A program made the translations under genes and the position numbers. From positions 1 to 64,000 of the forward strand of contig NZ_LBCQ02000009.1 of assembly GCF_001014615.2 (NCBI RefSeq): a stretch of 64,000 nucleotides of DNA, read 5' to 3'. This stretch comes from Aquamicrobium sp. LC103 (lineage in GTDB: Bacteria; Pseudomonadota; Alphaproteobacteria; Rhizobiales; Rhizobiaceae). The notes beneath the pieces are model-generated. The model was not told the DNA's origin. It ran no database searches and worked only from the letters and a program-made list of their open reading frames with translations. Below are positions 8,106 through 16,793 of the stretch, in pieces (the stretch's first letter is position 1; every line of letters begins with the position of its first letter).

Positions 8106-9215
8106 TTGATTGGACAGGTCCTTGCCCTGCAGAAACTCAGAAAACGCTACAATGATGCTGTCGCGGTCGACAATGTTTCACTTGAAATTCAGGCGGGGGA
8201 ATTTGTTTCGATCCTGGGACCGTCCGGATCAGGGAAAACGACGCTATTGGCGATGATCGCCGGCTTCGAGCGTCCATGCGAAGGCAGCATATCGATCGGT
8301 GCTCGCGATGTGACAGCGCTCGCGCCAAATCACCGCAACATCGGCATGGTATTCCAGAAGTACGCGCTGTTTCCACATTTGACCGTGGGCCAGAACATTG
8401 CATTTCCCCTACAGATGCGCGGTCTGAAGCGGACATTGATCGCAGACCGCATCAAGCGCTCGCTGGAACTCGTTCAGCTCGGCGAATACGAGCGTCGATA
8501 CCCTCACGAACTTTCCGGTGGACAGCAACAACGGGTTGCCGTTGCGCGCGCGACGGTTTTCGAGCCTCCAGTCCTTCTCATGGACGAGCCGCTTGGCGCG
8601 CTCGACAAGAAACTTCGCGAAACCATGCAGCTCGAGATTTCGAGGCTACAAAAGCGGCTTGGCGCCACAGTGGTTTATGTGACGCATGACCAGGACGAGG
8701 CCCTGACCATGTCCGATCGCGTTGCAGTCATGTCCAAGGGCAACCTGGTGCAGATCGGCGAGCCCGTGGAGCTTTACCAAAGGCCACAGTCGGCGTTTGT
8801 TGCCGATTTCATAGGCAAGATGAACTTTATCGACGTGGAGTATCTGGCCGACCGGCACGACGCGTGCACGGTGCGTTTAAACGAGACGGTCACGCTTTCC
8901 GTACCCCGCCTGGGAGCCAATGAGCGTGCCCGCGTCACGAAAGGTGATCTGGTGCGCCTCGCCGTCAGGCCTGAGCGATTGAGCATCGTAGAGACAGAGG
9001 CAACGGACACAATCCAAGGCATCGTTGAATCCAGCGTCTTCGTCGGTTCGTTTCAGCTTGTCTTGGTGAGGATTAACGCCAGGGGCAATCCCGTGATGCA
9101 AGTACAGGTTCCGATCTCCAGTAGCACACCCTTCGTCCGTGTCGGCGAAAACGTCGGAGTGGCTGCAAAAAAGGACGCCTTCCATGTCTTCGCGCCAGCG
9201 GCGACCCAGCCATGA
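8106..9215 (+). CDS. ABC transporter ATPase, PotA-like
   Basis: This 369-aa importer ATPase has Walker A GPSGSGKT (38-45), Q-loop FQKYALFP, signature LSGGQ (136-140), Walker B LLMDEP (157-162), switch His in VTHDQDEA, and a C-terminal TOBE domain (about 280-369). These are features of the spermidine/putrescine/iron (PotA/AfuC) group. The start is TTG at 8106: AGGAGG ends 7 bp upstream, and the nearer ATG (8101) is out of frame and stops at once. The stop overlaps the ATG of the first permease gene. It energises the importer encoded by the next three genes. Confidence 0.9.
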   Translation: MIGQVLALQKLRKRYNDAVAVDNVSLEIQAGEFVSILGPSGSGKTTLLAMIAGFERPCEGSISIGARDVTALAPNHRNIGMVFQKYALFPHLTVGQNIAFPLQMRGLKRTLIADRIKRSLELVQLGEYERRYPHELSGGQQQRVAVARATVFEPPVLLMDEPLGALDKKLRETMQLEISRLQKRLGATVVYVTHDQDEALTMSDRVAVMSKGNLVQIGEPVELYQRPQSAFVADFIGKMNFIDVEYLADRHDACTVRLNETVTLSVPRLGANERARVTKGDLVRLAVRPERLSIVETEATDTIQGIVESSVFVGSFQLVLVRINARGNPVMQVQVPISSSTPFVRVGENVGVAAKKDAFHVFAPAATQP

Positions 9216-10123
9216 GGAAATTGTCACCGATCGCCCGTGATGGTGTGCGCCGTCGCTTTCGACAGGCGTTTACCCAAACCTCGTTCCGGCATTATTCAAC
9301 GGCACTATCGCTCTACCTGCTCGCCCCGTTGTTTGCGGTTCTTATCGCGGGATTCCTTTATCCGATCGGACATCTCGTCAAGTTGAGCCTGTTCAGCCCG
9401 GGTTTGGATTTCTCTGCCTACATACGTGTTTTTGAAACACCTCTCTACATGGCGGTGATGGCGCGTACTTTTCGGGTCGCCCTCGCGGTGACGGTGCTGA
9501 GCTTGCTTCTCGGATTTCCGGTCGCCTTTGCGATGGCCCGCCTAAAGGGACGTCTGGCGCTGGTCGCAGGCGCGGCGGTATTCGTCGCACTATGGTCGCC
9601 GGTTCTTGTCCGGTCGTACGCCTGGATCGTCCTGTTGCAGCGCAATGGAATGGTCAATCAGTTCCTGACCGAGACCGGCATCACCTCCGAACCATTGAGA
9701 CTGATCTACAACGAGAGCGCCGTGATCCTCGCAATGACGCATGTCTTGATGCCTTTCATGATCCTGCCGATATTCGCAGCGCTGCGATCAGTTCCTGGAG
9801 AATACGCGCTCGCAGCAAGGAACCTCGGCGCAACCGCCACTCGGGCGTTTTTCCGTGTCACGCTACCATTGTCCCTACCCGGCGTGTTTGCGGGGTGCGT
9901 CATGTGCTTCATTCTCGCCCTCGGCTTTTACATCACTCCGGCCCTCATTGGCGGCCCGGGTACGTTGATGATGGCGACATTGATCGGCCAGCAGGCGACC
10001 GCGCTTCTCGACTGGCCGTTCGCGGCCGCCCTTTCGACGGTACTCCTCTGCCTGACGCTCTTTTTCGTCCTGGTCTTTCGCAAAGTGCTCTCGTTCAACA
10101 GGGGATTTCATGGTGTCGGCTGA
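9212..10123 (+). CDS. ABC transporter permease, PotB-like
   Basis: This inner-membrane permease (303 aa) has about six transmembrane segments and the cytoplasmic EAA loop around EYALAARNLGATATRAFFRVTLP, which docks on the ATPase. The N-terminal ~30 residues are basic and cytoplasmic. It overlaps the ATPase gene by 4 bp and the next permease gene by 14 bp, consistent with one polycistronic message. The fold and order (ATPase, two permeases, binding protein) match the polyamine/opine-type importer family. Confidence 0.9.
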   Translation: MRKLSPIARDGVRRRFRQAFTQTSFRHYSTALSLYLLAPLFAVLIAGFLYPIGHLVKLSLFSPGLDFSAYIRVFETPLYMAVMARTFRVALAVTVLSLLLGFPVAFAMARLKGRLALVAGAAVFVALWSPVLVRSYAWIVLLQRNGMVNQFLTETGITSEPLRLIYNESAVILAMTHVLMPFMILPIFAALRSVPGEYALAARNLGATATRAFFRVTLPLSLPGVFAGCVMCFILALGFYITPALIGGPGTLMMATLIGQQATALLDWPFAAALSTVLLCLTLFFVLVFRKVLSFNRGFHGVG

Positions 10124-10967
10124 ATCAAACACGCTCGGTCGAGCGCAAGGCGGAGCTCCTATCGGATTTGCTCGATTGCCTGATCCCTACTGGCGCGCGC
10201 TTGTCACATTGCTCATCGGATCCGTGCTGGGAGCCATCTTCTTTTTTCTCGTCCTGCCGACACTGATCATAATTCCGATATCCCTCAACACCTCCAACTA
10301 TATCGAGTTTCCGCCAAAAGCTTTGACGCTTCACTGGTACCGCGCGTATTTCAACGATCCCGACTGGATGGCCGCAACATTTTTCAGTCTCAAAATTGCG
10401 ATGGCCACCACTGTTGCCGCCACCATCATCGGAACGATGACGGCTATCGCACTGGTTCGTGGCAATCTCCCCGGCAAATCGATCCTGCAGGCGCTGACGT
10501 TCAGCCCGATGATCGTCCCGCATATCGTGTTGGGCGTGGCACTTTACCTGGTCTTCGCGCCGCTGCGGCTTACGGGCAATTTTCTCGGCTTTCTGATCGC
10601 GCACACCGTGCTTGCGGTTCCTTATGTCGTCCTCACCGTCATGGCCGCATTGCAACGCTTCGATTTCACCATCGAACTGGCCGCGCTTAGTTGCGGCGCC
10701 AGTCGCCTGCGCAGCTTTTTCAGCGTGGTACTGCCCAACATCGCACCCTCGATTGCGATCGGTGCGGTGTTTGCCTTTCTGTCGTCGTTCGACGAAGCAA
10801 CCGTTGCGTTCTTCATCTCCGATACCGGCGGCAAAACAATCAGCCGCAAGATGTTCGAGGACATCGACTTCAATCTCACTCCGGTGATTGCCGCGGTGTC
10901 CACCATCATGGTCGGCCTATCCGTGTTTCTCATGGCCATCATTCATCATGTGAAAGCGCGAACCTGA
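10110..10967 (+). CDS. ABC transporter permease, PotC-like
   Basis: The second permease of the importer (285 aa) has a predicted six-helix membrane core and the EAA-type loop ELAALSCGASRLRSFFSVVLP. It forms the heterodimeric channel with the preceding permease. ATG 10110 lies inside the previous gene with an AGGGG ribosome site 6 bp upstream. The PotC-type assignment rests on length, loop and gene order. Confidence 0.88.
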   Translation: MVSAESNTLGRAQGGAPIGFARLPDPYWRALVTLLIGSVLGAIFFFLVLPTLIIIPISLNTSNYIEFPPKALTLHWYRAYFNDPDWMAATFFSLKIAMATTVAATIIGTMTAIALVRGNLPGKSILQALTFSPMIVPHIVLGVALYLVFAPLRLTGNFLGFLIAHTVLAVPYVVLTVMAALQRFDFTIELAALSCGASRLRSFFSVVLPNIAPSIAIGAVFAFLSSFDEATVAFFISDTGGKTISRKMFEDIDFNLTPVIAAVSTIMVGLSVFLMAIIHHVKART

Positions 10968-11020
10968 CTGAAACGCCGCAGGTTTCCAATTCCACCAATC
11001 AGCAGCGAGGAGGATCATCA

Positions 11021-12106
11021 ATGAACCTATGCGTCGAAAATCAAACGCGAAAGAAAGCCATTCTACTGGCCGTCTCATATGTCGCATTTTCCGGAGTGTT
11101 TGGAACCGTGATGGCGACAGCTGCCGAAAAGGTTGTGATCGCCACGACGGGTGGCGCGTACGAACGCGCACTTCGCGAAGCCTGGTTCGATCCCTTCTCC
11201 GAGCAGACTGGAATAGAAGTGGTGACGGTCGCCGGCACGAATGCCGAAATGCGCGCAAAGGCGGCCGCAATGGTCAGATCCGACAATGTGAGCTGGGATC
11301 TTTACCTGCAGGGAGACATTCAGGCGAGTTCTGACGAGCACGCGCAGTATGCACAGGATCTATCGGGATTTTGCGATGAGCAGTTTTCCAATAATGCTGA
11401 TCTGACGGAGGATGCCTGCACAGCGGCCGGCGTGCGGCTTTTGTCCAATGCAACCCTGCTTGCTTACAGACAGGATGCGTTTGACGGGGCGGCTCCCGAG
11501 AGCTGGGCGGATATGTGGGATCTGGATCGTCTTCCGGGCGGACGCTCTTTTCCGAACTTCGACGATCCCTGGCGCGTCATGGCCGCCGCGCTCCTTGCGG
11601 ATGGCGTCAGCCGCGAAGAGCTATTTCCCCTCGACATAGATCGCGCTTTGGCAAAGCTCGACAAAATCCGACCAGCCGTCTCTCTATGGTGGAAAAGCGG
11701 AGATCAAAGCATGCAAGGTTTCCGCCATGGCGAGTACACGATCGGACAAATCTGGCTCACCAGGGCCAAGGCCCTGAAAAGCGAAGGCCATCCGATCGCA
11801 TGGACGCACAAGGCATCCTTTCTAGTCGGTGATCGCATCGCACTGATCAAGAATGCGTCGAACCAGGACAACGCACTACGCCTGTTGGAATACTGGCTGA
11901 ATTCACCGCAGGCGCAGGCGCAAGTCTGTGACGTCCTTTCCTGTACTCCACCCAGCGAGGCGGCAATGTCGATGATGTCAGACGAGGCTCGAGACGACAT
12001 GCCAAGCACCGAAGAGATCGAGAACCATGTCGTCGTCCCCGACGCCAAATGGATCAACGACAACGCCGCATTGATGCTGGAACGCTGGAACAGCTGGATT
12101 CAGTAG
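11021..12106 (+). CDS. Periplasmic solute-binding protein, PotD/PotF-like
   Basis: This 361-aa binding protein of the polyamine-type (family 1) class has a signal peptide (basic N-terminus, hydrophobic core to about residue 34, cleavage near ATAAEK). The mature part begins with VVIATTGGAYERALREAWFDPF, the typical first lobe. ATG 11021 has GGAGG upstream at good spacing; the frame upstream is read-through of the permease region. It delivers the substrate to the two permeases. The ligand cannot be read from sequence; related proteins bind polyamines, opines or small amino-acid derivatives. Four cysteines could form disulfides. Confidence 0.88.
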   Translation: MNLCVENQTRKKAILLAVSYVAFSGVFGTVMATAAEKVVIATTGGAYERALREAWFDPFSEQTGIEVVTVAGTNAEMRAKAAAMVRSDNVSWDLYLQGDIQASSDEHAQYAQDLSGFCDEQFSNNADLTEDACTAAGVRLLSNATLLAYRQDAFDGAAPESWADMWDLDRLPGGRSFPNFDDPWRVMAAALLADGVSREELFPLDIDRALAKLDKIRPAVSLWWKSGDQSMQGFRHGEYTIGQIWLTRAKALKSEGHPIAWTHKASFLVGDRIALIKNASNQDNALRLLEYWLNSPQAQAQVCDVLSCTPPSEAAMSMMSDEARDDMPSTEEIENHVVVPDAKWINDNAALMLERWNSWIQ

Positions 12107-12141
12107 GCCGCAAAGTGACGTCATTGGCAGGGGATCAATCG

Positions 12142-13707
12142 ATGAAGAACAAACGTGTACGCGTCATGGTCGCGCGTTTCTGGCATGAATCGAACGGGTT
12201 CAATCCCAAATCGACTTCGGCGGGTGATTTTCAGATCTGCGCGGGAAACAGCCTGGTGGAAATTGCTACGGCTTCGGGTTCGACGCTTGGCGGTATGATC
12301 ACCGAATTTCAACGGTACGACGTGGATATAATTCCAAGCATTTCCGTGACCGCGCCTCCGAGCGGGCTTGTGGACCACGAATTTTTTGAATGGGTTAAGT
12401 CAAGGCTCATTTCAGACGCGCTGGAAAATAAGCCCGATGCCATCGCGCTGGAGCTTCATGGGGCGATGGGGACCACAAGACTTGCCGATGCCGAGGGTGA
12501 TCTGCTGAAGGGCTTGCGCGAGGCGGTCGGCGAAGTCGTGCCGATCGGAATCGGCCTCGATCTGCATGCCCATCTCACCGATGCGATGATCGCCCCCGTC
12601 GATATATGCATCGCATGCAAGGAAAACCCGCACTCAGACGTCGTCGAGTGCGGGGAAAAGGTGGCGAGGTGTCTGCTGGCGGTACTTGGTGGCGAATTGC
12701 GGCCTGTCAACACGCTTGCGAAACTACCCATGATCCTGCCTGGCGCGGCCGAAACCGCCAACGGTCCGCTGCTTGAAATTCATGAGCATGCCCGCAATGC
12801 CGCACGCGCCGACAACTCGATTTGGGATATCTCGGTCTTTAACGTCTTTCGCTATGTCGATGATTTCGACATCGGTCAGGCGGTCATCGTCCTAACCAAC
12901 GGCGATCAAGAGAGCGGGTTGGTCGCGGAAACCATCGTCAAGGACTTCTGGCTGAAGCGGGCACGCTTTCAGGATGAACTGGTGGAGATCGACGAAGCCT
13001 TGGCGCTGATGGCCGCCCGTCAATCGCGACGGCCATATGTATTGGCGGACATGGGAGATCGCGTGCTCGCTGGTGCACCCGGTGACAGCACTGCGATACT
13101 TGCCGCAGTTCTTAAACGCAGGGATGGTCTACGGGGTGCGCTTCCGGTGACCGACCCGGCCGGCGTCAAGAAGGCGTATGAGTGTGGACGAAACAGCGAA
13201 ATCACTCTTGCGATCGGCGGTTCGATCACGCCCGGCTTTACGCCATTGTCCGTCACGGGACGGGTTGTACATTTGAGCGACGGCCAATTCGTCCTTGATG
13301 GTCCTTTTCAAGGCGGTGAGCCATGCTCCATGGGGCCAACGGCGGTGATTGAAGTCGACGGGCGGCTCTCGGTGATCCTGACAACGGGATCTGCTTTCAG
13401 CCATGATCCCGCGGTTTTCACTAGCCAAGGCATCGACATTGCTTCATTGGACTTCCTGGTCGTCAAGTCAGGCTATCATTTCAAACTGAACTTCGCTGAG
13501 CAGGCGACACCGCTTTTGGTTCGCAGTCCCGGAATCGGCTATTACACCAAGAGAACGCTCAGATACGAAAAGGCCCGATTCTGGCCCGAGCACGACATTG
13601 GCGAGCCGTCCGTCAAAGTAACGACCTATCGCGATCGACACACTCTTTCTCCGAGAGCTGACGCCAGCGGTGCTGTAGTGACGCTCGACTTAAGGGTGCC
13701 ATCATGA
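12142..13707 (+). CDS. M81-family (MlrC-like) metallohydrolase
   Basis: This 521-aa protein has the M81/DUF1485 hallmarks: HESNGFNP near the N-terminus, LELHGAMGT and GLDLHAHLTD (metal-ligand region), and the C-terminal MlrC_C domain with ADMGDRVLAGAPGDST and VKSGYHFKLNF. MlrC cleaves linearised microcystin fragments, but most family members sit beside ABC importers in soil bacteria with unknown amide substrates. It follows the binding-protein gene by 35 bp, with a purine-rich CAGGGG upstream of ATG 12142. It probably hydrolyses the imported compound, feeding the divergent aminotransferase/ThDP operon (inference). Confidence 0.85.
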   Translation: MKNKRVRVMVARFWHESNGFNPKSTSAGDFQICAGNSLVEIATASGSTLGGMITEFQRYDVDIIPSISVTAPPSGLVDHEFFEWVKSRLISDALENKPDAIALELHGAMGTTRLADAEGDLLKGLREAVGEVVPIGIGLDLHAHLTDAMIAPVDICIACKENPHSDVVECGEKVARCLLAVLGGELRPVNTLAKLPMILPGAAETANGPLLEIHEHARNAARADNSIWDISVFNVFRYVDDFDIGQAVIVLTNGDQESGLVAETIVKDFWLKRARFQDELVEIDEALALMAARQSRRPYVLADMGDRVLAGAPGDSTAILAAVLKRRDGLRGALPVTDPAGVKKAYECGRNSEITLAIGGSITPGFTPLSVTGRVVHLSDGQFVLDGPFQGGEPCSMGPTAVIEVDGRLSVILTTGSAFSHDPAVFTSQGIDIASLDFLVVKSGYHFKLNFAEQATPLLVRSPGIGYYTKRTLRYEKARFWPEHDIGEPSVKVTTYRDRHTLSPRADASGAVVTLDLRVPS

Positions 13708-14211
13708 GTTGTGATCCACCTCATAATATCGATAGTTCACGCCTCTGTGTTCCATCATTTTGTGATAAGTGAAGCCAAGCTTCTCGAGAACGCGCTGCGA
13801 CTGATTGTTGGACGGACGAACCACGGCCACGAGCTTTTGAAGCTTGAGCCGCGAAAAGGCGTCCTCGATCACGGCGTCGGCGGCCTCCGAGGCCAAACCT
13901 CGTCCCGAAGACGTTTCTGAAAAGCAGTACCCCAGTTCCACATCCATCTTTCCAAAATCGCGCAGGCCACAACGACCTGCAAAGTGAAGATCTCCACTGG
14001 GTTGCTTTTCGTAGACGATGAAGAATCCAAAGCCGAACCGTTTCCATTCATCGAGGTAAAGAGCAAGGCGATCGTCGCTTTGCGAACGTGTCATGGTTTG
14101 CCCGCTGGCCGTGAGACGCACGACCAGCGGGTCACAATGAAGTCTGTATAGCGCGTTCGCATCAGAGGTGCGTACCTGCCGCAAGAACAGCCGTTCGGTC
14201 TCTATAAGCAC
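13702..14211 (-). CDS. GNAT acetyltransferase, RimJ/RimL type
   Basis: This 169-aa GNAT protein begins ETERLFLRQ and has acetyl-CoA-binding motif A in SSGRGLASEAADAV (about 100-113), with a C-terminal RVLEKLGF segment. It would acetylate an amine, either a protein N-terminus or a small molecule. The start is GTG 14211 with GAAGGA 8 bp upstream. Its stop overlaps the M81 gene end by 6 bp in convergent orientation. It follows the oxoamine synthase gene by 35 bp on the same strand, so co-transcription and modification of that enzyme's product are possible. Confidence 0.82.
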   Translation of the reverse strand: MLIETERLFLRQVRTSDANALYRLHCDPLVVRLTASGQTMTRSQSDDRLALYLDEWKRFGFGFFIVYEKQPSGDLHFAGRCGLRDFGKMDVELGYCFSETSSGRGLASEAADAVIEDAFSRLKLQKLVAVVRPSNNQSQRVLEKLGFTYHKMMEHRGVNYRYYEVDHNS

Positions 14212-14246
14212 CGGTGGTTTCCTTCAGCGCCCTTTCAGGCCGAGCA

Positions 14247-15518
14247 TCACGAGTCTTGGGGTGACGGAACCAAACCGCCGCCCAGTATCATCCGTATCGA
14301 CGCGCAGAGAGATTTGATTTCATCGACGGTGTGGCTCGCAGTCGGGCATATGCGCAGTCCCGATCGGCCTTTGGAGACCGTGGGAAAGAAGACCGCGGAT
14401 ACATAATGTCCATTGTCTAGAATTGCCTTGGCAGCGCCGATCGTCGTCAGTTCATCTCCAATCGTCACCATTCGAATAGGTAAGGATTTCTCGTGTTTTG
14501 TAGCGAGTAGTGAATCGAAAAGTTCAAGCCTGTCTTGCAAGAGCTTCTGGAGATCAGCGAGCTTCGAACTTCCATGCAATCGCGCCGAGGCCAGCGCCGC
14601 GCCGACCGCGGCCAGATTGGGGGAGGCTGAAAACGCATGAGCAACGGCGAAATTGCGAAACAGCTCTTCCTGATCGCGCGTGCCGAGCATGAGCATCCCT
14701 CCGGACGCCCCGAACCCTTTGCCGAGCGAGGCGGCAACGATGGTTCGTTCGCCTAAACGATCCGGCATTTTGGATCTCGCGAGGCCCTCTCCATGTTTGC
14801 CAAAGAGCGAAATGCCGTGCGCATCATCGATGTAAAGGAACAGGCCGTAACGCTCCTGCAGCGCCAGCAGATGTTCAATGGGGGCCGAGCCGCCCATGGA
14901 GTAAACGCCATCGCATATGTAGGCGACGTTCTCGCGGGTACGGCAAAGCTCTTCAAGCGCCGACATGTCGTTGTGTGGAATCGTCGCCACCTCCGTCTCG
15001 TCGGCGATGGTGGCCTTGTGAAAGGCGAGTGTCGCATGAGCGTGTCGATCGAAGACGATCAGCGGCTTTTTCTGGTTGGTTAGATGACCCGACGCCAGCA
15101 AGGGCAACGCTCCCATATTGGCTGCCAACACGCTGGAGTATGTGATCACGCGGGCCGAAAATAGCGAGGAAAGTGTTTCTTCCAGTTCGCCGATAAGATT
15201 GAAATTCAAACGCGTGCGCGCGCATGACCAATGTAGGGCGCGGTACTTTCTGACGGCTTCGATCGCGCCGTCGATGATTTCGGGGTGGTTGTCGAGACCA
15301 AGATAGGAGCAACGTACGAAATCGACGATACGGCGGCTGTGCTTTTGGCCCAATTCCAACTCTACGCTGCGGCCGGCGAGAGGTCGCGCGTAGATTGCCA
15401 TCAAGCCCTCGAGCCGTGCGGTCGTGAAGTGTGGAGTCGCGTGGTTTATCAAACTGCGCGTGTTGCGTTTGTGATGTTTCAACTCAACATTCGCTTCGGC
15501 AAGGCGACGGTCAACCAC
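14247..15518 (-). CDS. Alpha-oxoamine synthase family PLP enzyme (BioF/Kbl-like)
   Basis: This 423-aa fold-type I PLP enzyme has CSYLGLDNHPEI near the N-terminus, CDGVYSMGG, the PLP-ring motif DDAHG, and the Schiff-base Lys at about 267 in SLGKGFGASGG. The family condenses an acyl-CoA with an amino acid and releases CO2 (BioF, Kbl, HemA, SPT, and the autoinducer synthases CqsA/LqsA). No biotin, heme or sphingolipid genes are adjacent, so the product is open. GTG 15518 is chosen because GGGAGG lies 5 bp upstream; the longer GTG at 15551 has no comparable site. The neighbours are a GNAT gene downstream and the orphan regulator gene upstream. Confidence 0.8.
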   Translation of the reverse strand: MVDRRLAEANVELKHHKRNTRSLINHATPHFTTARLEGLMAIYARPLAGRSVELELGQKHSRRIVDFVRCSYLGLDNHPEIIDGAIEAVRKYRALHWSCARTRLNFNLIGELEETLSSLFSARVITYSSVLAANMGALPLLASGHLTNQKKPLIVFDRHAHATLAFHKATIADETEVATIPHNDMSALEELCRTRENVAYICDGVYSMGGSAPIEHLLALQERYGLFLYIDDAHGISLFGKHGEGLARSKMPDRLGERTIVAASLGKGFGASGGMLMLGTRDQEELFRNFAVAHAFSASPNLAAVGAALASARLHGSSKLADLQKLLQDRLELFDSLLATKHEKSLPIRMVTIGDELTTIGAAKAILDNGHYVSAVFFPTVSKGRSGLRICPTASHTVDEIKSLCASIRMILGGGLVPSPQDS

Positions 15519-15624
15519 GCATTCCTCCCACAGCTTTCCGACGGGCTGCACGACGGCCTGCCATCAAAGACAGGTTGGTGTGCCCGCCTGGGTCACTTTT
15601 GAATTGGAGGCATATAGTCTACGG

Positions 15625-15637
15625 GTTCTCGTAGAAC
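15625..15637. promoter_or_regulatory. GTTCT-N3-AGAAC inverted repeat upstream of the oxoamine synthase
   Basis: A perfect 5-bp-arm inverted repeat lies about 107 bp upstream of the GTG start. It may be an operator, for example for the neighbouring atypical response regulator, but only its symmetry supports this. Confidence 0.3.
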
Positions 15638-15763
15638 TCCATAAACTGAGCGCAAATCTTTTGAGAATTTTATCGTGTTCGGAACCAATTATTATCGCCA
15701 CTGTTGCTTACGGTTTGCACGGCGTCGCTCAAGACGTGTAATTTGAAGCTGAAACTAAATTTA

Positions 15764-16474
15764 TTACGCTTCTGCGTTTGCGTCGAGAGCGTATCCTGCC
15801 GAGCGCACGGTACGAATCATATTCTTGCCAGTAGCCTTCACTAGCGCGTGGCGCAGCCGGCCTATATGGACATCAACCGTTCGAAGCTCCACGTGGATGT
15901 TGTCGGGCCAGGCCGTTTCGATGAGTTCGTCACGACCAAACACCTTGCCCGGGTCCAGCATCATCACGCATAGGAGCCGGAACTCCAATTGGCGCAAGGC
16001 GACCTCCTTGCCGTCGTATCGAACGCGATGCTTGCGTGGAAACAGTTCCAGCTTGTCGAACCTGAAAACGTCGTCGAGCATTTTCGAAACGGGAGAAGTG
16101 CCCTCACCAGGATACACAGCCATTCGAAGGTAGCTTAGAAGTTGCCCGGGATCGAAAGGCCGGACAAAACTCTGCGCAACCCCCGCCTTGAGGAGCTCCA
16201 TGTGCTTGTCCGCCAGATCGCCCGGCAGGCTGGCGATGATGGGGATGTCTTCCGTGACAGCTTCGCCTTTCAAGCGTTTGCAGATGTCGGGAGCTTCTGG
16301 GAGGTCTGTGCCGCAATCGAGTATGATTGCGGCTGCGGCCTTCTCGGCCGCGAGCGCGATCACTTCGTCAGCGTCTTGCGCGAGTTCGACCTCGAAACCA
16401 TCGGCCTTCAGGATATGACTGAAGACAAGGTAGGACCAAGCGTCCTGGGAGCATACGAAAATGAGCGGCTTCAT
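15764..16474 (-). CDS. Atypical orphan OmpR-family response regulator 2
   Basis: This 236-aa paralogue of the regulator at 2410-3147 has a receiver-like domain with Asp53 in IILDCGTD and a C-terminal winged helix (RTVDVHIGRLRHAL, RTVRSAGYALD). As in its sister, the acidic pair is missing (VCSQDA), the Thr site reads ASLPGD, and the switch Lys is Arg (RPF). Phosphorylation-driven switching is therefore doubtful. ATG 16474 has AAGGGA at ideal spacing. Its leader (ACCAAGGGATTTTG) matches that of the sister gene (ACCAGGGGATGGTT). No kinase gene is nearby. A GntR-type motif lies 47 bp upstream of the ATG. Confidence 0.82.
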   Translation of the reverse strand: MKPLIFVCSQDAWSYLVFSHILKADGFEVELAQDADEVIALAAEKAAAAIILDCGTDLPEAPDICKRLKGEAVTEDIPIIASLPGDLADKHMELLKAGVAQSFVRPFDPGQLLSYLRMAVYPGEGTSPVSKMLDDVFRFDKLELFPRKHRVRYDGKEVALRQLEFRLLCVMMLDPGKVFGRDELIETAWPDNIHVELRTVDVHIGRLRHALVKATGKNMIRTVRSAGYALDANAEA

Positions 16475-16520
16475 CAAAATCCCTTGGTTCACTGGAAGAA
16501 TTCATGAATCAAGACTATGA

Positions 16521-16536
16521 TTTGATGCAACAAAAT
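16521..16536. promoter_or_regulatory. Candidate GntR operator, site C
   Basis: TTTGATGCAACAAAAT upstream of response regulator 2 is identical over 16 bases to the complement of site B at 7.87 kb and shares TGCAACAAAA with site A. This places the second regulator gene in the likely regulon of the 7.1-kb GntR protein. The remainder of 16537-16793 shows no gene. Confidence 0.5.
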
Positions 16537-16793
16537 GATCAAATGGAAGGGAAGTAAGCCTTCATTGTCCTCACAATCGCGTTAGAATGCTATTTTTGAA
16601 GCGGTTTCCGGTTTAATGATCCCTTTGACGCAACATAATATGCAGCCGGAGGAGAATATTTGCGAATTGGAGAACCTCTTTTCGCTGCCTTCGATATTCC
16701 GTGCGAGCCGGATCGGTTTCTGCCGGGGTAGATTCAGGCGCAACCATAACTTATTGATTCGACAAAGCCCAAAGTCGCCGAGATGCTCGATCG

